Part shown: positions 11,543 to 22,990 of the stretch, one piece after another
Numbering within the stretch: position 1 is the stretch's first letter
Layout: every line of letters starts with the position of its first letter
Assembly: GCF_029227915.1 (NCBI RefSeq)
Contig: NC_079881.1
Location: 18,697,501 to 18,761,500 of the forward strand
Source of the DNA: Hydractinia symbiolongicarpus
Taxonomy: Eukaryota; Cnidaria; Hydrozoa; Anthoathecata; Hydractiniidae
DNA: 64,000 nt
Reading direction: 5' to 3'
Position numbers and translations under genes: made by a program
Notes under the pieces: model-generated
What the model was told of the DNA's origin: nothing
The model's input: only the letters and a program-made list of their open reading frames with translations
Databases searched by the model: none

Positions 11543-14500
11543 ATGGCAGCAGGAGCTTCTAGTTTCTTCGCATCCTCAGATTGTGCACAATGGAAAAGAT
11601 ATCTTGTCAACTACAAAAATGTGCTGGAAATGTTTTGTATAAAAAAGAAAAAGAAAAATCTTTTACAACTTGATAATTGGTAGGATAAATTTTTCCCTTG
11701 TACATTTTTGAAACAAACTAGCTAGCTGCTACTGCGTATAGTTCTGAATAGGCGGGCAATTGAAATAAAAAGGAGCGTGTATGATCTGGGATTAAAATAT
11801 ATATTTAAAGTAATAAAAAAATGAGGAAGGAGAGGGGGGAGGGCGATTATTCAGACTTTTTTTTAGCGGTCTGTTTATTACACTTATCTACGAACCTAGC
11901 TAGAAATATCAATCAAGGAGAAGTTACGGTTTCTTGTATAATACCTTAAGGATTTCTTAGTTCTAGTTTGATAAAAAATGTGCATAAAACAAGTTCATCT
12001 TTCTTTGTCATTATATTAATTTTTTTAAAAAGGTATCAAACAGAGTTAAGTAGCGAATTAAAGAAACGCAGAGATGATTCATGTCTACACAAGTTAGAAC
12101 TTATCAAATTAATGGAATGGAAGTTGACTGTGAGTACTCACGCTAGTAACATTAATTATTGCAACCACCAAGTCTACCCTGGGTGTACTAATTTTTGCAC
12201 AGTGAGAAAAAATCTATGCCTTGTTTAGATGAAGTGTAATTAACACAACCCTTTATGACATTTCAGTCGTATACACTGTTTTTTTTTAAGTATTCTTTTT
12301 ATAAGAACGACGGGGCTCAAAATTTTCAAAATTTAGGATACCTTAATATTTAGGCTTATTCTTGACGAATCATTAGAAATCATTTATGTAATTCTTATAA
12401 AAAGGAAGCAATGTATCCCGCGTACTAAGTTAAGTTAAAATGGCCCCACAAATTACAAGGAAAAATAGCAAGTTCATGGGTTTTCGACAAAATATGTATG
12501 AGTTTGAAACATTTAAAAAATTTGCTTCGCTATAAAGTAGAAACAGTTTTTACTTTTTAGAAACGAAATATTTCGGTGTAAACTTTCATCAATTCAAAAC
12601 GCAATCTACAGTGTTTATTCTTTGTAAAATTCATTACTGCCTTGTTTTTAAACTGATTACATTTTCAAAATGCCTTTCCTTTCTCTCCATTGTTGCTTTG
12701 TGATTTGATGCTAACAGTTTTTGACAGTTCCTCTAAATTAAAATTTATCCTTGTGATTACTTCGCCCTGTGTTGTTTTGTCCCATCTAATGTTTTTCCAG
12801 GTGGAAAAAAAAAAGAAGATATTTAGCAGCTAATTCGCCGCTGAATTCACCATTCACAATTCGCTACGTGAAAATCCCCCTTTAAATTTTTAAAAATATA
12901 TTTCTTTAGCGTGGCAAATTTCGTCCACGTCTAACTGAAATGGTCAAAACAAATCCGGATCAAATGGTAGAGGATGTTTCTTCATCAAGCTTTCAGAAAA
13001 TCGACCGACCTGAAGAGGCCATAAAAGAAATGTGCAAGTTGAAAGCAGTTGGACCGGCAACAGCGTCCGGTATTAAACATTTGTACTTTTCATTTTAACA
13101 GACAGGACGTTAATGAACGCATCGCACTATAGAATAAATGAATTAGAGAAAGAAACTTTCGCAAAGAGAAACCTAATTCGCGAAACGCGTAAACTTCTGA
13201 CATGGCAAAAATTTATGTACGCGAAAAGAATTTAAGTTATAAATGTTTATGTAACTGGTGTAGCAGATTATCTTAACTCCCCGTAAAAGATGACTTCCCG
13301 GTCAAAATAAATTAAGGAATAATAATTCCTCTAGAGTAGGAATAACCTAGTAAATGATGACCCCCCAGTTAATAAACACTTCCCTTATTTTTCAAAGATT
13401 AGTTTCTTGTCTTCATAACTTTGTATTCTAAAACATTTTTTGATCTCTATTATTGATCAGAAAAAAACTTTTTTATGTCATTGAAAGTAAGCTAACTGAG
13501 AATTTATAATGCTTTTATACTAAAAATACACATTAAATTAAGTCTTTCATAAAAGGCATTACAAATTACCAAGAGATTTTTTTTTATTTTGAACTTAGCC
13601 TTATTCTAAAAAAACTTTGTTACGTTTTCTACTATTTCTATCAATTTTTGACGGGATTTATAAATAAAAGACACTTTATCTTTACCTTTACAGTGTCTTT
13701 ATTGTTTCCCCTTTTTATTAATTTGTAACTTTGCTAGAACTTCGAAAAAAAATTGTTATCTACTGTACTTTATATTCTGTAGTCATCTGTTCTTTACAGC
13801 AAGTTTTGCCACTTTCTTTCAAATCATTCAACACCTTGTATTTTTTATTTTCAGTTCAAAGCAGAAAATTTTAGTCATATAAAGTTTAGTAACTGAACCG
13901 ACTTTCTACCGTTCTATCCAAAAAGAAATATAAGGGAGTCAAAATAAACTGGGGGAGTTCTTACTTCCTAGGAAATGTTGACTCTAGGTGGTAACAATTC
14001 ACTACTTATAACTGGGGAGTTATTATTTATTAGTTTATCTTAACTTGGGGGTCACTACAAACTAGTTTATTATAACTGGGGAGTTATTATTTAGGGAAGT
14101 TTAAAATTCCGGTGACACCGGAAAAATAACTAAACCAATATTAAGTTGATTCTTTATATTTATGACTTGACTGGTGTTAAAGACGTTTACCTAGCCCAAG
14201 ATTGACCAGTTTCAATTTTTCTGTTAATAAAATAGAAACTTCTAAAAAATTTCTTAAGAATTTTCTCGTATTGATTCTTCCGTAAATCTTGAGAATTTTG
14301 ATTCGTGAAGGTTTTATGTTCGCGAAAATTTTAAATAAGACTCATTCGCGAAAGTTTATGTTCGCAAAATGCAAGTTTATTTCCCTTGAATAATTTCATT
14401 TCTCTTAGCAATATTAACAGCTTATTGTCCTGAGATATATGCTTTCATGGCGGACGAAGCCGTCAGCTCCGTCATATCGGGGAAAATCGATTATACAATG

Positions 14501-14811
14501 AAATATTATTTGACATTTTTGGACAAGATAACTAAAAAAGCTAAAGAACTTTCAAAAAAAGGTGACAATTTTTGTGCTGTTTAATTAGGCAAGACGTAAA
14601 GACGTAAAAGCCGTTTGTACTTTTTATTTTAATAACTCTAGATACGAACACCTGGACGCCACACGATGTTGAGTTGGCGTTGTGGACACATAAAATTTCA
14701 TGCCAACTTGATATAGAACTGACAGAGGAAAAAGAAAAAGGGAAAGCAACTAAACGAAAATCTAACGACACGGACGTCAAGGCGAAGAAAAAAAGTAAAA
14801 CGGACAAATAG
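11543..14811 (+). CDS. Conserved uncharacterised helix-hairpin-helix protein
   Basis: Five exons: 11543-11679, 12033-12129, 12910-13069, 14409-14561, 14642-14811. All phases join, giving 238 residues from the first ATG (MAAGASSFFASS). The middle contains a basic block (MEWKLTRGKFRPRLTEMVK) and then LKAVGPATASAILTAY, a helix-hairpin-helix signature (GVGPxTA type) as found in DNA-glycosylase-like and other DNA-binding proteins. The C-terminus is Lys-rich (KRKSNDTDVKAKKKSK), probably a nuclear localisation signal. I recall similar proteins in fungi, algae and animals without an assigned function. The catalytic residues of HhH glycosylases are not evident, so enzymatic activity is not claimed. 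It ends 253 bp from the convergent PMEL-like gene. Confidence 0.85.
13270..14108. mobile_element. Foldback element with 'aactccccagtta' subrepeats
   Basis: This intronic block has inverted flanks. The left side carries 'aactccccgtaaaagatgac' and 'ccagttaataaacacttccc'; the right side carries three copies of 'ataactggggagttattatt' in the opposite sense and ends 'tagggaagt'. No ORF is present. It looks like a non-autonomous foldback or MITE inserted in the HhH-gene intron. Confidence 0.55.
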
Positions 14812-15064
14812 CCAAGCAATCTAAAGCAACGGAAGACGAAAGAAACTACAGGTCTCTATTGTCAATAATCGCATGTACATAACGGTGATCGAGTGTGAAT
14901 AGAATTTTGATCAAATATACAACTTTATGTTAAGTAATAATATCTATGCATGGTTTAAATTACTATAAATTATAAAATATTTTAACGTAAAAAAAATTAT
15001 TCTACATTTTATAAAAAATTTCATCAACTGGTTAAAAATAGTGATAAATACAATGTGTGGAAAC

Positions 15065-18000
15065 TTATGAACTTTCTGCGTCGACCTTACCAATATCGTT
15101 GCCTTCATCAGACACAATAGGATGTTGCAGTTGCGCCAAGTTCATATGTACAGTCCCATAGTAGCTGATCTTTCGTGTCTTGGGCTGTCTACTGGAAGAA
15201 GCCATCTCTTCTTGGTATGGACTGAATAAAGGAGACTCTTCGTCACTTTCAGTTTCAACTTCTTCATAACAATGTCGAGTGAAGCAAAGCTAGAAAGTTT
15301 ATAACCTGTAAATCAGTTACCGCCGCTAGAGGGTGTCGTCAGAAACTGTGACGCAGAAAGTGAATGGTTTCAGGACTATTTTTTATAAACACTAATTTTT
15401 AGTCTGTTCCACAGAAGATAAAAAGTGTTGATCATTTGGTACATATACTACTTTTGCAACGTAAAATTTGTTATTATAAGCCATGTCTCAGCAGCTGAAT
15501 TGCAATGACAAACAAAAGAGTGTGACCCCACCCCTTAAAAATTCCCAAAATAAAAAAAACCCTTCTAAAATCAAGCTTGATAATTAGTAATTTTTCCACT
15601 TCCAGTAAAACGGTTAGTTTCCATGTTTCTTAGTATCGCAAGTTTGCTTTTGGACGGTATCTTTGACTAACCGTTAGTTTAAGAAGACAAGAAGGCTTAC
15701 TGTAAAAAATGACGCAAGATTCACACCTAATGATTGAAAAAAGAAAAGTGTGGTTGTTCTCTCTATGATAAAACATAATTTATATTCTTGGGTACGAAAT
15801 ATAAGAAAACTGACCTTGTTGCATTTTTTAAACGACAGTGATATTCTCTTCCAAGGAAATGTCATTGTTGATGAAGTTGATGCTGTCGGCAATCTACTGA
15901 TGCGAAAATCAAACTTAGCTTCTTCTGTTTCTTTCCTCTTCTTTAGCCTTCCATTTGAGTACTTGATGGCAACAAACACTGAAATAGCTAGCAAGCATAT
16001 GGCAAGTATGGGCAGTGTAGTTACGAGTGTGGTTATGCCATGACTTTTCTTTGGCTGTCCTGTAGTTAAAATAGATAAGTGGTAACGGTAACAGTATCAC
16101 CTCAAGGAAACTAATTTCCGGAAGAAGTCATTTTTTCGGGAATTAATTTCCACGATTGCTTGATTTGCAAAAAACATATTTTTGCGAGATGACGGAAGTC
16201 GTGGGTTTCTAGCTAAAAATATATTATCTGTTACAAAAATGAATTTTTCGTTTAAATGGCTTAGGCATTTAAGATACATGGCAGTGTTAATGATTACCTT
16301 TCGCGATTTTTCAGATAGGTGGGAAATTATTTTCGCGAATGAAGTGCCTTGGAATATTTCGCAGGTATTATTATGGACGAAAAAACGCAAAATTAATGCA
16401 AGTTACTACGTTTAAGGCAACTTGCGTATCAAATAATTACAACAGATTTATCCAATTCTCACGGATTGCTCTTGATCTATTTAATGTTAGGTGTTTTGAG
16501 TTTCAATATTCTTGTAAACTTTCTTCTCATAAGAAAAAAGTGTGAATATATTGTTTGAAAGCATTTGAAATAATGAGATCGAAGAAAATCTCTGAATATA
16601 ATTGTTAAATTAAAAATAGAGCAAAATTAACTTCAAAGGGTAACAGCAATTACGTTTAGGAATTTCTCGAGAAAGACATTTTTGGGAGTTCGTTACGATT
16701 CTCTTCCCACTCGCTAAAATTAATCCCCCACCCACCCCCGCACACAAATTTTTTTTAAATACGCGTTTCGTGAAAATCTCTCTTAAGGTATTCAAATGTT
16801 TCTCAAATTATTCATGCGCTGGCTGTTCTGCTTCAAGAGTTTTTATAAATGATAAATTACTAACAATAATACCTATGACGTTAACATAGTGAAGAACATT
16901 CGCAAATCCAACAGTATTGACAGCAGACACGTTCACACAGTATTTGCCAGACTGTTTAAAGGTGTGATTAAACGATATCTCGCAATCGTCGTTGATCAAT
17001 GTTGGACTACACATGAAGTCATCAGGAAGGTCACAATTTGATTGCGTCACATACCAGCAAAACGATACTGGATAACTAAACAAAAGCATAAAACTAACGC
17101 GAAATCCTTAACAAAAGCGTTAAACTAACGTCATAAGAACAAACAGGACCTTAGCGACAACTATTAGAACACAGATCGTAACTTGTTTACGAACAACCTT
17201 TCGTTCTAAGAGGTTCTTGCAGAAGGGTAATTTTAAATACTTTATAAGGGTCAACCAATCCCGTTTCAAGGGCTTCTATTTTGGTTTCCAATATTTGACT
17301 ACCTTAAGAGTACAGCAAAGGGCAATAATACATATGTACGGAGCAAAAAAAAAGCGGGACTAATGCGAATTTGGGTAAAAATTGCAATAATTATTTTCAC
17401 ACAAAAAATCTCAAACAGGAATTCGCACTAAAAACTTTCACATTACACATAAAAAATGCTTTAGTTTCATAACAAGAACGTAATAAATTATGCTAAAATA
17501 CTAGTAAAGGAGTGTCGTGAAAACTTGGACTAATTAATTCTACCCTATTCGCAAAAATAGAAGCTCAACGACCAAAGGAAAACTCACACTCCGAAAAATA
17601 ATAAGATTGAATTTTCCTGAAAATTACGAATAAATGTATATGAAAGTTTTTTTTTAGAAAAGTTTTTTTTACACTTTTGATGCAGGGGCCAAAGAAGTCA
17701 CCATCAGTTGCGATTATGACTCTGCCAGCAACACCTGTTTCATATACATGAGTTTCAATGTTTACTTTTTTACGAGATTCTTGTATGTGCGGAAAAATCA
17801 GAAAAATTGACTGTGAGTAAACTCATTTCCCGAACGATTTTTTAAATTTTTTTTTCACCACTAAAACGCATGAGACTTGTAGTTTTCAAAAATGTTTTCA
17901 TTTTTGATGAGACGCTGAACAAAAGAAGTTTAATCGCCGGCAAACGAAAACCCGCGATTTCCCGTAAATCCCGGGCTTGGCCCGTATAGTCAAAAGTATA

Positions 18001-21000
18001 CAAAGAAAGTACCCAGGGAGTAAACTCATTTCCCGAACGATTTTTTAAATTATTTTTTCACCACTAAAACGCATGAGTCTTGTAGTCTTCAAACTTGTTT
18101 TCATTTTTGATGAGACGCTAAATAAAAGAAGTTTAATCGCCGGCAAACGAAAACCCGCCATTTCCCGTAAACCCCGGACTCGGCCCGTATAGTCAAAAGT
18201 ATACAAAGAAAGTACCCAGGGAGTAAACTCATTTCCCGAACGATTTTTTAAATTATTTTTTCACCACTAAAACGCATGAGACTTGTAGTTTTCAGAAATG
18301 TTTTCATTTTTGATGAGACGCTGAACAAAAGAAGTTTAATTGCCAGCAAACGAAAACCCGCGATTTCCCGTAAATCCCAGGCTTGGCCCGTATAGTCGAA
18401 TGTATACAAAGAAAGTACCTCATTGCAGACCTTAGGTAAAGAAAGCCAAATTATGGTTAAACTTTGTACTGTGGCTTCTACGATCTTTTCACTGATATAT
18501 AAACTAAATCTAAACTACGTGCAACGTGCAAGCTGTATTCTAATTTCAAGATCAAAAGATGCCTCTACCTCAAAATAAAGTTTGGAGTTGACTAGTGGAT
18601 TTGCGTAAGAGGTCTGGGGATTATAAGTAACACGGTCACGATGAAAGTCGTCTATACACAACGAAGCAGTATTTTTTACACGTGTTAATATAAAAATTGT
18701 AAATACCTTCCATGACATTTTACTTTAAAAGGCGTCACTTGTCCAGTCTTTATATCATTTTCACCAAAGACGTTTAATCCATGGATAGGGCCTAAAAACA
18801 ACACTCGAAATTTTTCTTTGTTCACTAACAGCAAAATAAATAAACTCAATAATATGCATTATTTCAAGTATAATTTTGGGTAAGGATTATTTGTAAGGAT
18901 TTCCGTTTGTATTATTTTTCGCGTATTTAAAATCTAATGGAACCTTCTCAAAGTGAAGCTCCATGTGTTTGAAGAAATTTGATCCTAAGATTTTAAGGTT
19001 TTCCCGAATATCGACAGTTTTATGATTTACACGCTCTTGGGGGAAGGAGGGAGGGGGGAGGAGGACCCAGAAAGATTGTAGTCCCTTGTCGTTTATGCTT
19101 GCAGGGTCAAGAGAAGGCTATTGAATAAAAAACCAGAACATGCATTTTGAATTAATTATACAACTTCTGCGAAGAAATACGTAAAAAAGAGGTTATTAAA
19201 CGAGCTAAAAAGGTTATTAAACTCGCCAATTCCGCTTTATAAAAGTAAATTTCAGTTGTTGAGTTTGTGCAGTAATCTTTTTTTAGGAGAATAGTTACTA
19301 CATTTCGCAATGTTTTACCTTTGAACGTGAATAAAGAGACATAAAATTTTTAAACATTTCGCTCTGAACATGAACATGTTTATATATAAGCATAAAACCT
19401 ACGATCTATACACAATCGAACTTGTCCACTTGAGAAATACGTTGCTCTGGGTAGGATTGCTTTGACCAGCACTGTAACATTGAAAGTTCCAAGTTGCTTG
19501 AAAACATGAGAGGTTTTATTGGAGTTTAGATTTACGCGCTTGTTTCCAAAGTTGAACAAGAATGTGTATACTGCAGAAGCGAAATAGTGATAAGGATCGT
19601 CTACATCTGCTTGAAAATGAACTATGCCAGGAGCAAAACTTTCCACTTTCGATGGTAGATGTGGAGAGGATCTTTTTTTCTTCTGCCAGGCGAAAAGTTT
19701 TATGTGTAGTCTCGCTAAAACAAATACTTATATACTTAATATTTGTTATTGTTGAGAGAAATAAAAACGTTCAGGAGGGTGAAGATTGGGTTGTGTGCAA
19801 GTTCGCTTTTCAAAATAATTATCTAAGGTGTTAGTTATCTTTAGCAATTGCCGACCTTCTTGCATTAAAAAAATTTAGATTTTACAGTTAGTCAAAATTT
19901 ACGCGAAGTATGGTAGTTTTTTTATTTCAGTTTTTCTAATTCACGTTGGCACTCGAAATGCCGACGTGCAAACAATGCAGCCACGCAAAAAAGATATCGC
20001 GCCGGCAATTTTTGCAAATAAGTTTGAATTCGGTTAAATTTTAAAATTAGGCAAATAGAATAATCTTCCATGAAAATGAAGAAAACGTTATTGCCACCTA
20101 ATTGAGATCAGAAGCGTTTGGCAAATGGCGGAAATGTCATATCCTATTTTATCGATGTCCACAAAATAAATCTGCGGGAAAAACACAACATTTTGTTTGG
20201 ATAAGAAAAAAGTCAGCAGTCATATCACGCGAAATAACAAAAACTTGCGGGCTACCGCGAAATAAAATCCCCGAAAAAAATTAATTCGCTTAAGGTACGA
20301 TAAATCTTAATTCTTAATCTTCTTAATCTTAATGCTTAAAAATATACACAAAAATAAAATTACGGCTAAAAATATGCGTAATTTTCGTTATCAAAAATAT
20401 CCGCGAAGCAAATTTGTGAAAGTTTCTTCACTTAACAGTTTCTGATCTTACAGTAATCGAATCCTCCCCCTTAAGATTTATCCTCTTGAATGCGTCGTTA
20501 AAAATATTGATAATTCCGTAAGTAAATAAAATAAAAAACATTTTAATAACATACACGCGGTTTAGAAGTACAAATCTGACATACATGGATGTTTGTTTGT
20601 TTCTTTAGTAAACAATAATTTTTAACAAGTACAATATGTTTTGCCTTACTTTAAATGCAAAACCTAAGCCTGTTTAATGAAGATAAGATCAATCTCGCAA
20701 CCCACGCAAAAACAAAACAAATCAACAGTTTACGCATTCGCAAAAATTATAAAATTTCTTTTAAAAGTTTATTTTTATTTCACATTCGCTCTTTTATCGG
20801 TTTAAATACCTCACGCGAATTTAATTTAATGGAGCTTTTTTGTTCACACATTTTATTATCACGCACTTCTTATGGATGATAAAAAGCTTCATGAGGGCAT
20901 CAACCTAAGTTTAGAGCTAACGGCTGATTGACGTTAAAATTTACGACAAACAACAAGAATTTTCGATAAAAATTAATTTTATGATTGTGTGGAAAATGCT

Positions 21001-22531
21001 GTGGTAGTTTTAATCTCGTTATTCTCTTTATTTTTTAAGTTCGTGTAATCTTATTTTCGTGTACCTTCTGTAAAGAAATTTTCGCGCAAATTGAATTTTC
21101 GCACAACCAAATGCGCGAAAAATTAAGTATTTTCGCGCAGCGGGATTTTACGAGAATGAGATATGTGCAAAATTTCATAAATCAAAGTATTATCAGAATC
21201 ATTTTAATTCCGATGTTTTGTTACAAGTTTTAAATGCGTACTAACATATTACCCGAAGCACTTACCTTTAATGTTTACCGTGGTGTTGCATACACCGGAA
21301 TGTATGACGCCATTTACATCACCTCCTGTCACGTGCACATGAACAGAATACAGTCCGTCTTTTGTAAAAACATGTGACATAGAACTACAATTTTCACTTT
21401 CTTTTTCATCTTGAAACTTCCAAGCGTATGTTAAATTTCTTAAAAAATCGTTTGGATCATGGACGTTTGTATGGAAAGATACTTTGCCCAAATCAAATAT
21501 TTTTGTTTGTTGCTTCTTGTCTTTATATGCATGAACGTGGCAAGTCACAACATCTATTTATCAAAAAGTTAGTAAAGCATTTATAAACTTAAACAAACAA
21601 AGGTCTTTGGCTATAGGAAAATCCATTCTTTATTCAAGGTGTCCACTCAAAAGGTGACCTCAATTTTCAAACTCCTGAAATTCTCAAATTTTTTTCTACT
21701 TTTTCCTATAGTTACAACAAATGAACTAGCTGAATGTGCAAGGAAAAAGAAAAAATGCAATAAACAAGAAAAAACAAAGAAACAAAGGATGATACAAATA
21801 CAAGTTGAAAATAAAACTGACATTGAAATACATATGCATTACAGGGACTTAGTGAAAGATTTAAAAAGCCTGGAATTTTCCTGAAATTTCATAAAAAGAT
21901 CAAACTTTTCTAACATTCTGCTGACATTTTGCCCATATTGTCAAAAGTTCCTGACAATTTCTGACAGAGCATGGACTACCTGACAACAGATATCCCTAAA
22001 TTATTTTGATTTTCTCCTAAACGAAACTAAAACCAAAAATAATTCCAAAGGTTTTAGAGAAAGCAAGATATAATGCAAATTACTCTTGATCATATAACTA
22101 CCTGTCAATTCAATAGATGTTTCATTTCTTGCAATAACCATCCACATATTTGGTAGCTCCTCATAACTTACTTCAACTGAGATATTTTTGAAACCAGTAA
22201 TTCCAGCAGTATTTTTCATTTTAATACAAACTTCTTTTTTATAAGTAATTAATTCGCCGCTTGAGTTTTGACCCATTTCCCACCATTTGTACTGGTATTT
22301 TATCAGACTCCATGAATTAAGAAGTGTTATGTTTAGTGTAGTGACATCACCAGGAAAACTAGGAGAGTCTGTTTTTATATCAAGTAAGAAAAAAATTGAC
22401 GTTCCTTTCTTGTGAAAAGAATTAGGATCGAGTGCTTTGCTTAAAACTTTCTGTGAACTGGCATCACTATAAAATACGTAAAGCAGCATAAACTTGTATA
22501 TTAAATGTCTCATTTTCTTGAACGTTTTCAT
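15065..22531 (-). CDS. PMEL/GPNMB/TMEM130-like PKD membrane protein
   Basis: Seven exons (transcript order): 22102-22531, 21266-21553, 19403-19645, 18707-18791, 16873-17075, 15815-16059, 15065-15289. All phases join, giving 572 residues. The start MKTFKKMRHLIYK opens a signal peptide ending near residue 27. Two PKD-like beta domains follow in exons 2 and 3 (motifs SHVFTKDGLYSVHV and SHVFKQLGTFNVTV). Exon 5 has the Cys-rich segment seen after the PKD domain in GPNMB/PMEL (CWYVT, DDCEISFNHTF, SGKYCVNV). Exon 6 encodes a transmembrane helix (GITTLVTTLPILAICLLAIS, about residues 424-443) followed by KKRK. The cytosolic tail has an acidic EESPLF, like the acidic dileucine sorting signals of the family. 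The likely location is the endolysosomal or plasma membrane. Which of the three vertebrate paralogues it corresponds to cannot be told. Confidence 0.85.
17815..18420. repeat. Tandem repeat, three units of about 203 bp
   Basis: Units start at 'gagtaaactcatttcccgaa' near 17816, 18020 and 18222 and are about 95% alike by eye. Each contains 'cgcatgagacttgtag' and 'cgaaaacccgc'. The array lies in the intron between exons 4 and 5 of the PMEL-like gene. Confidence 0.95.
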
Positions 22532-22990
22532 TTTACACACTGTATATAGCTGTACACCTAGCTAGCTACATATATGATAATATCTAATGTAATAATATTT
22601 GCTACTTTCCTTTTGAAGTATTTAGCTTTAAATCGATTATGTAAGATACCAAACCAAAACATGTCTCTTTCTCCTTCTTCGTGTTCGTGACTGTTTGTTT
22701 ACATTATCTGTTCAGTCAACCCGTGGCCTGTGGTTATGGATTAGATTGTTAATTCACAGACCTACGGGTCAAGTATACAGTTATGCCATTTTACTGTTAC
22801 CTATTTAAATTAAAGCTTTTTTACAAAGAAAGTACTAAATAAGCATTTCAATTTCATGCAATTATTGCAATTACTGCGTTTATTTTGTTGGTCTTGTAAA
22901 AAACTTCAACCCCCAAAATTACATGTGTAATGTACAGAAATCAGGCATGTAAATTTGAGTCGTGTACTTGCAACACGAAATTCCATAAAG
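22532..22990. promoter_or_regulatory. Divergent intergenic region, PMEL-like / MRPL12
   Basis: These 459 bp separate the start codons of the minus-strand PMEL-like gene and plus-strand MRPL12. It should hold both 5' UTRs and promoters. No specific factor site is evident. Confidence 0.5.

Noticed and set aside
16097-16545. Several overlapping ORFs in the PMEL-like gene intron
   Set aside because: They run through a repeat with cgcgaa motifs; neither strand shows domains and the exon chain of the host gene excludes them.
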